Part shown: one piece after another, positions 9,512 through 16,796 of the stretch
Position numbering within the stretch: the first letter of the stretch is position 1
Layout of the letters: each line of letters begins with the position of its first letter
Assembly: GCF_014696615.1 (NCBI RefSeq)
Contig: NZ_JACJQJ010000029.1
Location: 1 to 64,000, forward strand
Reading direction: 5' to 3'
Length of the DNA stretch: 64,000 nt
From: Nostoc linckia FACHB-104
GTDB lineage: Bacteria > Cyanobacteriota > Cyanobacteriia > Cyanobacteriales > Nostocaceae
Notes under the pieces: model-generated
The model's input: only the letters and a program-made list of their open reading frames with translations
What the model was told of the DNA's origin: nothing
Database searches by the model: none
Translations under genes and position numbers: made by a program

Positions 9512-9544
9512 GACTAAAGTCATGGTGCATTCATGACTTTAGTC
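9512..9544. promoter_or_regulatory. Perfect 13-bp hairpin made of two inverted GACTAAAGTCAT boxes
   Basis: GACTAAAGTCATG (9512-9524), a 7-base spacer, then CATGACTTTAGTC (9532-9544). Each arm is itself nearly a palindrome and equals the 14-bp palindrome found between the CpxP-like gene and the two-component genes at 48906. It lies 50 bases behind ferritin, so it might act as an mRNA 3' hairpin or as a double operator. No T-run follows it directly. Confidence 0.6.
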
Positions 9545-9742
9545 GGTATGATTTTTAGGGCAAAAACGCTTTAATAACCAATAGGGACTGGAAGCAGTTA
9601 CTACTTGATAATGGGTCAGGTCATTAAAGAGTATTAGCTGTAAATTCCCTGGTAAAAGCTAGTTTACTCCTCAATGCAAATATAGTTGCCATAGTCACAC
9701 CTATGTTTGCAGAATCAACAATCATTTCTCATTGATGATCAC

Positions 9743-9780
9743 AAAGAAGCTACCAGCAAGTAGCTTCTTTTTATATTTGT
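9743..9780 (+). terminator. Strong intrinsic terminator downstream of ferritin
   Basis: An 11-bp perfect stem (AAAGAAGCTAC / GTAGCTTCTTT) with a 6-base loop, followed by a T-rich stretch on the plus strand. It lies 280 bases after the ferritin stop. Either ferritin has a long 3' UTR including the hairpin at 9512, or a small RNA lies between. Confidence 0.75.
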
Positions 9781-9789
9781 ATAATCAGC

Positions 9790-9999
9790 TTACCTTCCAG
9801 AAGCAAACCAACCAATTGACTTAATAATTAAAAAAACCAATCCTATAGAAAAGAAATTAAAAGGAGATATATTTGAAGTTGCTACAGCAATACATGAAGC
9901 TGTTAGAAATATAATATTAGATACGAGAACAAATCCTGACCTTACAGTAGAGTTTAAATCTTTAATAGCCCTAATTAACTCCTCATTATCATCAGGCAT
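9790..9999 (-). CDS. Small two-helix membrane protein, function unknown
   Basis: 69 residues from the ATG at 9999 (a GTG three codons upstream is possible). It starts with a polar stretch (MPDDNEELIRAIKDLNSTV) followed by two hydrophobic segments, about residues 20-40 and 45-63, which look like transmembrane helices. A purine-rich AAGGG lies 8-12 bases upstream of the ATG. I do not recognise the family. Codon use and the clean amphipathic-then-membrane pattern argue for a real gene. It is isolated between ferritin and the sensory block. Confidence 0.5.
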   Translation of the reverse strand: MPDDNEELIRAIKDLNSTVRSGFVLVSNIIFLTASCIAVATSNISPFNFFSIGLVFLIIKSIGWFASGR

Positions 10000-10500
10000 G
10001 AAGAACACCCTTTAATTGTTAAATAAGTACTTTACAATGAAGAGAACCTTTAAAATAGCTACTGTTGGGCTACTTTATACACTGTCTACTCATGAATCCA
10101 GCATTCATAGCTGCTTTATTTCTCAACAAGAATATTACACTTTGGATAAGTAACTGTGCATAAAAGCGTTGAAACACGTTAACTATAACAGTGTAAAAAT
10201 AATTATATTTTCAGCGTGCATAAATGCAATATAACCAAGTTAAGCGTTTCAAAATAGCATGAATCTGCCAATTTGAACTATCAGTCCCAGCAGTAAGGTT
10301 AATGTAAGTGAAATTTAATTGGAAAATAACAATAAATATTACAATGTTATCCTAATAAACTGATTCATCAGTTAAATAAGTAGAAAGGCTAGAGAATTAC
10401 AGAATCCCTATACACAAGGCTTGCCCGAAAAGAGGCTGGCAATGTCCGCTTTACAGACTGAATGTTGAAGTGGTAATTTTCTTGGCAATAAATTTGGTTT
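10000..10500. other. Spacer before the ethylene-receptor-type kinase
   Basis: About 500 AT-rich bases. No convincing gene or repeat was seen. Two GTGCATAAA words (about 10157 and 10218) recur. A promoter for the downstream kinase is expected here but cannot be assigned. Confidence 0.4.
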
Positions 10501-12452
10501 ATGGAATTGCTAAATAGTTTTTTTTTCCTCAGCAATATATCCCTCATGGGCATTGCTATCTTTGGCAACCTCAATTAGTTGGGTTGCATATAGTCTCTGA
10601 TTTGCTCATTGGACTAGCTTATTATTCGATTCCAGTAATTTTGGTTTATTTTGTCCACAAGCGAGAAGATTTACCTTTTAATTGGATTTTTCTATTGTTT
10701 AGCACATTCATTATTGCTTGTGGCACAACCCACATCATAGAAGTGTGGACACTTTGGCATCCTATCTATTGGGTATCCGGCTTGATTAAAGCTATCACTG
10801 CTATTGTTTCTGTATACACAGCCATAGAATTGGTACCATTAGTTCCAAAGGCGTTGGCTTTACCTAGCCCTGCCAAACTAGAAGCTGCAAATGCTCAATT
10901 AGCTAAAGAAATTGCCGAACGCAAACGCACTGAAGCGGTATTAAGAGAAAGTGAACAACGTTGGCAATTAGCTTTACGTGGCAATAATGATGGGATTTGG
11001 GATTGGAATTTGACTACTAACGAAGTATTCTTCTCACCTCGCTGGAAAGAAATGCTTGGTTATCAAGAAGATGAGATTTCTCATAATTTAGATGAAATTA
11101 TTAACCGCATACATCCAAATGATGTTAGCAGGGTGAAAAAAGCAGTTAAAAGTCACTTTGCTAAATTCACACCGTTTTACATGAATGAGTATCGTGTATT
11201 ATGCAAAGATGGAATTTATAAATGGATTTTAGACCGTGGTCAAGCTTTGTGGGATGAAAATGGTAAAGTAGTGCGAATGGTAGGTTCGCAAACTGACATT
11301 ACTGAGCGTAAAAAAGCAGAAGAAAATCTTAATCAACTACTCGACAGGTTAGAAAATATAGTTGCAGAACGCACAGCAGAGTTAACCAGAATCAACACCT
11401 CACTACAGGCGGAAATTGCTGAACGCCAGCGCATAGAGGAAGCATTACGAGAAAGCGAACAGCAATTTCGGGCAACATTTCAACAAGCAGCTGTTGGTAT
11501 TGCTCATGTAGGAATAGATGGACGATGGTTATTAGTAAATCAGAGATTTTGTGATATTGTCGGGTATACATTTGAAGAACTACAATTACTAACTTTTCAA
11601 GATATTACTTACCCAGATGATTTGGAAGCTGACCTCAACTATATTGAGCAAATATTAGTTGGTGATATTCACACTTACACTTTAGAAAAGCGCTATTGTC
11701 GCAAAAACCATTCTCTCGTCTGGATTAATCTTACTGTCTCTTTAGTCCGCGATAGTTTTGGTAATCCCAAGTATTTTATTTCTGTGATTGAAGATATTAG
11801 CGATCGCCAGCGCTCTCAAGAACAGATTCGAGCATCATTGCGAGAAAAAGAAGTTCTATTAAAAGAAATTTACCATCGAGTTAAGAACAATTTTCAGGTA
11901 ATTTCTAGCCTACTCAGTTTGCAATCAGAATATATTAAAGATAAGGATGATATGCAAATATTCCAACAAAGCCAGCAGCGCATAGCATCTATGGCTTTGG
12001 TTCATGAAAAAATGTATCAATCAGGAGATTTATCCAGAATTAATTTTCGTGAATATGTTCAAGAATTAGTAGCGAGTTTATGTACATCATACAAAGTATA
12101 TGATGGTGCAATTACCTTACACATTAATATTGATGAGCATATTTTACTTGGCTTAGATACAGCAATTCCCTGTGGGTTGATTATTCATGAACTTGTTTCT
12201 AATTCTTTAAAATATGCTTTTCCTGAAGGTAGAAATGGTGAAATAAATATTGCCATCCGAGAAATGGCACATAATAGAATTGCGCTAACCGTTAGTGATA
12301 ACGGTATTGGGTTACCTCCAAACTTCAATTTTACAGAGACAGCATCATTGGGTTGGCAGTTAGTAGAAGCTTTGTCCTCTCAGCTTACAGGAGATATCAC
12401 AATTAAAAGCGATATCGGGGTAGAGTTTTTGATAACATTTTTTCTAGCGTAA
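10501..12452 (+). CDS. Ethylene-receptor-type sensor histidine kinase, N-terminus out of frame across a T9 run
   Basis: The intact frame can start only at a TTG (10584) and gives 622 residues: a three-helix ethylene-binding domain (1-95) with [13 protein letters not shown] in helix 1 and [10 protein letters not shown] in helix 2, where Cys46 and His50 match the copper ligands of plant ETR1. Then follow PAS (about 120-245), coiled coil, PAS (about 285-410), a HisKA_2 dimerisation helix with [14 protein letters not shown], and an HATPase domain. The same frame upstream of the TTG still encodes [10 protein letters not shown], which I know as the conserved start of cyanobacterial members, but it has no start codon. 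An ATG at 10501 opens MELLNSFF and runs into nine T (10518-10526). A -1 slip there would give a 650-residue full protein. The HisKA_2 output suggests phosphotransfer to a separate receiver, perhaps the next gene product. Confidence 0.85.
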
Positions 12453-12469
12453 ATATATAGGTTTATTAA

Positions 12470-14011
12470 ATGACTAACGCCAACATTTTAATAGTAGAAG
12501 ATGAAGCAATTGTTGCTAAAGATTTACGTAATCGCCTAACAAGATTTGGTTACACTGTTCCAGGGGTAGCTTCTTCAGGACAAGAAGCTATTAATAAAGC
12601 ACTAGAGCTATCTCCAGATTTAGTACTGATGGATATCAAATTAAAAGGTCAAATGGATGGTATCCAAGCGGCTGACGAAATTCATAAGCATTTAGATATA
12701 CCAATTATTTATCTGACTGCTTATGCAGACGATAATACTTTAGAAAGGGCAAAAATCACAGATCCATTTGGCTATTTACTCAAACCTTTTAAAGAAAGAG
12801 AGCTACAAACTAATATTGAAATAGCTCTCACTAAGCATCAGCTAGAAAAGCAATTAAAAAATAGCCAAAAATGGTTATCAACATTGCTAAAAAGTATCAG
12901 CGATGGAGTGATTGCTAGCGATATGCAAGAAATAGTAAATTTTATGAACCCTGTCGCAGAAAACTTGACAGGCTGGCAAGAATCAGAAGCTATGGGCAGA
13001 AATTCATCAGAAATATTAAATATTGCTCATGCAGAAACTCGTCAGCCCATAGAAAATCCAATAAAAAAAGTTCTGCAAGATGGTATAGTTGCGAAATTAC
13101 CAGAAAATATTATTTTAATAGGAAAAAATGGTCAAGAAACCCCCATAGATGATAGTACTGCACTTATTAAAGATGAGAAAAATAATATTATGGGTGCAGT
13201 GTTAGTATTTCGGGATATCACGGATCTGAAAAAAGCTATAGAAATTCGTAAAAAGCAAGCAGAACAAGCAGAGATATTAGCGCAATTGCAAGCAGTTAAT
13301 CAAATAAAAAATGATTTTTTAAACTTAGTTACCCATGAATTACGCTCACCTCTGAGTAATATGAAAGGCATGATTCAATTACTAGAGGTTTCTTCCCTAT
13401 CTGAGGAATTTCAGCGTTATCTTGAGATTATCAAAGCAGAGTGCGATCGCGAGATGGAATTGATCAATGATTTGTTAGATTTACAACGACTCGAAACTTC
13501 ATCGTATTTGCCTCTCGCCCCTGATGTTTTAGTATTAGAGCAGTGGTTACCTTTAGTGATCGAGCCGTTTCAAGCCCGTGTTCAGGAACATCAGCAAACT
13601 CTACAGTTAAATCTGCCGCCAAATGAAGTAACAGTAATATCAGACCGTACCAGCTTGGAACGGATTTTAATAGAATTGCTCAATAATGCCTGTAAATACA
13701 CTCCTACTGGTGGTGAAATTATCATCAACCTGTCTCAAAACACTTCCTTAACAGCCTCACAAACAATTATTACTGTCAGCAATACAGTAGAAATTCCTGC
13801 TTCCGAGTTACCGCATATTTTTGAAAAATTCTACCGCATCCCTAATGCTGATCTCTGGAATCAAGGCGGTACAGGCTTAGGACTCGCTATAGTGCAAAAG
13901 TTAGTCGAACAACTGCAAGGTAGCATTCAAGTAGAAAGCGGTAATGGAAGAACAAGATTTATCCTCTCTCTTAGTGATTTAGCACCTACCAGCACAACAC
14001 AGCAAAAGTAG
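12470..14011 (+). CDS. Response regulator-hybrid histidine kinase (REC-PAS-HisKA-HATPase)
   Basis: 513 residues beginning 17 bases after the ethylene-receptor-type kinase, so probably in the same operon. Domains: receiver 1-118 with acidic pair ED(10-11), phospho-Asp55 in LVLMDIK, and Lys in LLKPF; PAS about 135-255; HisKA about 275-345 with the phospho-His in NLVTHELRSP; HATPase about 385-500 with NNACKYTPTGG, an HIFEKFYRIP segment and GGTGLGLAIV. The N-terminal receiver could accept phosphate from the upstream HisKA_2 kinase and control this kinase, giving a two-protein relay. It has no membrane segment, so it should be cytosolic. The real output is not encoded next to it. Confidence 0.9.
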   Translation: MTNANILIVEDEAIVAKDLRNRLTRFGYTVPGVASSGQEAINKALELSPDLVLMDIKLKGQMDGIQAADEIHKHLDIPIIYLTAYADDNTLERAKITDPFGYLLKPFKERELQTNIEIALTKHQLEKQLKNSQKWLSTLLKSISDGVIASDMQEIVNFMNPVAENLTGWQESEAMGRNSSEILNIAHAETRQPIENPIKKVLQDGIVAKLPENIILIGKNGQETPIDDSTALIKDEKNNIMGAVLVFRDITDLKKAIEIRKKQAEQAEILAQLQAVNQIKNDFLNLVTHELRSPLSNMKGMIQLLEVSSLSEEFQRYLEIIKAECDREMELINDLLDLQRLETSSYLPLAPDVLVLEQWLPLVIEPFQARVQEHQQTLQLNLPPNEVTVISDRTSLERILIELLNNACKYTPTGGEIIINLSQNTSLTASQTIITVSNTVEIPASELPHIFEKFYRIPNADLWNQGGTGLGLAIVQKLVEQLQGSIQVESGNGRTRFILSLSDLAPTSTTQQK

Positions 14012-14151
14012 AGAAGGAAAGCCAAAGATAAATAGAAAATATGTAATGAATTTTGTCTAGGTATGGAAAAAATTTATTCGGTGGATGACGTTTTTATATA
14101 TTTTGAATCCTCATACTAAATAATATAATATTTGTCAACTCCAAATAGAAA
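14012..14151. other. Spacer after the REC-PAS kinase
   Basis: AT-rich region between the kinase stop and the first small-RNA-like unit. No terminator was identified with confidence. Confidence 0.35.
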
Positions 14152-14240
14152 GATGATATATCAGTCTAGTATGTCTAAATTAGCTATATATGGTAAACAC
14201 CTGGTATATCTGGAGGCTTGGTTTTAACCGAGCCTTTTTC
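14152..14240 (+). ncRNA. Candidate small RNA unit 1 of 3
   Basis: Begins with GATGAT, then an AGTCTAGTATGTCTAAATTA block at 14163-14182 (TAAATT could be a -10 box), then CTGGTATAT. It ends in a terminator stem AGGCTTGGT / ACCGAGCCT (14214-14235, 4-base loop) followed by five T. The layout is shared with units at 14364 and 14514. A transcript of about 55-60 nt is predicted. There is no reading frame of note. Confidence 0.45.
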
Positions 14241-14363
14241 ATAGCTTTTTTTATTGATTCATATAGGTAAATAACTATAAAAGAATGATTTTTAACAAAT
14301 TAAGTTTATTGGGCAACTCTTCTACTATCAGTTTTTGGCATATTTGGATACATCCCCAAGGAA

Positions 14364-14456
14364 GATGATCTGTAATGAGACTAGGTCTAAATTAATTTAG
14401 TACGTTGTTAAGCACAGCAATGATCGAGGTTTGGCTCGCGACCAAACCTTTTTTTT
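14364..14456 (+). ncRNA. Candidate small RNA unit 2 of 3
   Basis: GATGAT at 14364, then AGACTAGGTCTAAATTA (14378-14394). It ends in a terminator stem AGGTTTGG / CCAAACCT (14427-14449) with a 7-base loop and an eight-T run. The middle part is the most diverged of the three units. The same order of elements is kept, which argues for descent from one repeated unit. Confidence 0.45.
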
Positions 14457-14513
14457 CAAAACTTACAAGTGAATCTTTAATCTGTCTTCAGGCTTTTTGC
14501 ACACATCCTCTAG

Positions 14514-14606
14514 GATGATGAACTAGAGTCAGACTAAGTCTAAATTAAGCATGGTGTAGTAAATGCTTGGTATATACAGAGGCTTGGCTAGGCCAAGCCT
14601 CTTTCA
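14514..14606 (+). ncRNA. Candidate small RNA unit 3 of 3
   Basis: GATGAT at 14514, AGACTAAGTCTAAATTAA (14531-14548, with the palindrome AGACT-A-AGTCT), then CTTGGTATAT shared with unit 1. It ends in an 11-bp stem AGAGGCTTGGC / GCCAAGCCTCT (14578-14602) and a T-run. Heterocyst RNA NsiR1 is known to be encoded in tandem direct repeats upstream of hetF in Nostocales; whether this array is related cannot be judged from memory. Confidence 0.45.
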
Positions 14607-14666
14607 TATATGTTTGTGTCGATTAACACTTTATTTGTCCGTGGCGACACATTATTTGACAGAAAC

Positions 14667-14909
14667 TTATAAAGACAAATCATTTGTCTTGATCATCTTA
14701 CGCTTCTTTCGATTAAAAGTCACAACGTTATTACTTTCAAACCCCATATTCACAATATTTATTTGTTGAAACTCGTGAATCAAGCGGGATACTGATTTAT
14801 CTTTGCCCCAGTCTTTCACGGTTTTTGGGTTAGTACCTGTAACTTGGGCGATCGCTCCACCTAAAAGTAAAATATTCGCATACTCTTGGTAGTGATTTGA
14901 GCAAACCAA
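14667..14909 (-). CDS. Possible small protein, unrecognised, perhaps a gene remnant
   Basis: An 80-residue frame with protein-like composition. The segment AQVTGTNPKTVKDWGKDKS looks like part of a helix-turn-helix, and a basic stretch (FNRKKRKMIK) lies near the end. Its start is only 13 bases from the divergent start of the next gene, which leaves little room for two promoters. I do not recognise a family; it could equally be a decayed fragment. Confidence 0.3.
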   Translation of the reverse strand: MVCSNHYQEYANILLLGGAIAQVTGTNPKTVKDWGKDKSVSRLIHEFQQINIVNMGFESNNVVTFNRKKRKMIKTNDLSL

Positions 14910-14921
14910 GGATGCAGAAGC

Positions 14922-16796
14922 ATGAAAATTTTGCTGGTGGAGGATGACATATTACTCGCTCAGGCGGTAGTAGAGTTATTAAGTGCAAATAATTACACTA
15001 TCGACTTAGCCAACAATGGTCAAACTGGGTTAGACCTAGCACTATCAGCAGAATATGACTTAATTTTGCTGGACTGGCAAATTCCGCAGTTAGATGGGAT
15101 TAGTCTATGTCAGCAATTGCGATCGCAAGGCTATGCTAAACCAATTTTGTTACTCAGCGCCAAGAATAGCAATGTAGATGTGGTGACGGGTTTAGATGCG
15201 GGAGCAGATGATTATGTGATCAAGCCTTATCACCCGGAAGCATTGCTGGCCAGAATTCGGTCTTTGTTGCGACGCAGTGGGGAAATTGCATCATCTAAGT
15301 TAATTTGGGGAAATCTCTGTTTAGACCAAACTTCTGCTCAAGTCACTTATAAAGAACAAGTAGTTCCGCTTTCGGCAGTAGAATACAACATACTGGAATT
15401 ATTTTTACAAAATCCTAATCGCATCTTTAGCCGTCAGGTAATTCTGGATCGGCTGTGGGGATTTGATGATGCGCCAATTGAACATACAGTTACAACTCAT
15501 ATTAAAGATATCCGCAAGAAGCTTAAAGCTTCTGGTTTCACCGCAGATATCCTAGAAACGGTGTATGGAATTGGTTATAGGTTAAAACCCGCACCACAGC
15601 CTTTAGCTGCAACACCTGGGGTGATTGTAAATGAGAAGGAAAGCAACAAACCATCCCAAAGCCAAGATTCAGCCCCGATTAATAGTGTGATGGCAAAATT
15701 TCGTCATACTTTCCAGCAACGGGTGACGGTACTGGAGCAAGCTAAAACTGCACTGCTTACAAGGAATTTGCAGCAGGAGTTACAGCAGCAAGCAGTGCAG
15801 GAAGCTCATAAGTTGGCTGGGGCGCTGGGTACGTTTGGTTATCCAGAAGCTTCGAGGGTCGCAAGGCAATTAGAAGAATTACTCATACATAATCGCTACC
15901 AGACAAATGAGGAAATTACTAACTTTTCTCATTTAGTGACGGCATTGCAACAGGAATTAACTCAGCCGCCTGTAGCTGTGACTGCTAAACCAGCACCCAT
16001 GCGCCAAACTTACCGCGTGCTGCTGATTGATGATGATACTACCCTGGCTGAAGGTTTGCTAGCTCAAGCAGATGCTTGGGGATTGCAGATTAAAATTGCT
16101 ACTGATTTGGCAACTGCTCGTTCGCGCCTGGCTGTGGTAATGCCTGATGTGGTGCTGCTGGATTTAAGCTTTCCTGGCTCACAAGAAGATGGATTAACAA
16201 TACTGCGAGAATTAGGAGAAAAATCACCTCAATTACCAATTATTGTGTTCACAGGGCGGGATAGCTTAATGGATCGTTTGGCTGTGTCACACTTAGGTGC
16301 AAGGCAATTTCTACACAAACCTGCCACAACCGAGCAAATTTTGCAAGCGATCGCCCGCGTGCTACCTCAACGCCAACCCTCAGAAGCTAAGGTCTTAATT
16401 GTTGATGATGACCCTGTAATGCTGGCTGGCTTATCAGCATTGTTAACTCCTTGGGGGCTGGAAGTTACAACCCTCTCGCAACCACAGCAATTTTGGCAAG
16501 TACTGACTAAAACTTCTCCTGATTTAGTGATATTAGATTTACAAATGCCTTTAGTTAATGGATTAGATTTGTGCCAAGTCATTCGCCAAGATGCCCAGTG
16601 GGGAGATTTAGCGATTTTGGTAGTGACAGCCTATACTGATGCAGAATCTCTTCAGCAAGCTTTTGCGGCGGGAGTGGATGACTTTATTACTAAACCAGTA
16701 ATTGGGCCAGAACTGGTGACCAGAGTACTCAATCGCATTCAGCGAGTGCGATCGCGCTTACAGGCTGGGAGAGCCAGCAAAGGTAAGGAATTATGA
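14922..16796 (+). CDS. Multi-domain response regulator: REC-OmpR wHTH-Hpt-REC-REC
   Basis: 624 residues that combine four kinds of relay module. Receiver 1 (1-115, Asp51 in LILLDWQIP) is joined to an OmpR/PhoB winged helix (about 125-225, with the LWGFDDAPIEHTVTTHI and GIGYRL end motifs). A histidine phosphotransfer domain follows (about 250-345, phospho-His in EAHKLAGALGTFG). Then come receiver 2 (about 365-485, DVVLLDLSFPG) and receiver 3 (about 492-612, DLVILDLQMPLVNG). It is the only protein in the 10.5-31 kb block with a DNA-binding domain, so it is the best candidate for a transcriptional output. Its last four bases overlap the start of the next kinase (ATGA), which indicates translational coupling and a functional pair. 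Confidence 0.93.
   Translation: MKILLVEDDILLAQAVVELLSANNYTIDLANNGQTGLDLALSAEYDLILLDWQIPQLDGISLCQQLRSQGYAKPILLLSAKNSNVDVVTGLDAGADDYVIKPYHPEALLARIRSLLRRSGEIASSKLIWGNLCLDQTSAQVTYKEQVVPLSAVEYNILELFLQNPNRIFSRQVILDRLWGFDDAPIEHTVTTHIKDIRKKLKASGFTADILETVYGIGYRLKPAPQPLAATPGVIVNEKESNKPSQSQDSAPINSVMAKFRHTFQQRVTVLEQAKTALLTRNLQQELQQQAVQEAHKLAGALGTFGYPEASRVARQLEELLIHNRYQTNEEITNFSHLVTALQQELTQPPVAVTAKPAPMRQTYRVLLIDDDTTLAEGLLAQADAWGLQIKIATDLATARSRLAVVMPDVVLLDLSFPGSQEDGLTILRELGEKSPQLPIIVFTGRDSLMDRLAVSHLGARQFLHKPATTEQILQAIARVLPQRQPSEAKVLIVDDDPVMLAGLSALLTPWGLEVTTLSQPQQFWQVLTKTSPDLVILDLQMPLVNGLDLCQVIRQDAQWGDLAILVVTAYTDAESLQQAFAAGVDDFITKPVIGPELVTRVLNRIQRVRSRLQAGRASKGKEL

Noticed and set aside
10389-10574. Minus-strand frame opposite the kinase leader
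   Set aside because: Overlaps the conserved N-terminus of the ethylene-receptor-type kinase on the other strand and has no family features.
14152-14606. Identification of the tandem units as NsiR1
   Set aside because: The tandem layout is similar, but NsiR1 is known upstream of hetF, which is absent here, and I cannot confirm the sequence from memory.
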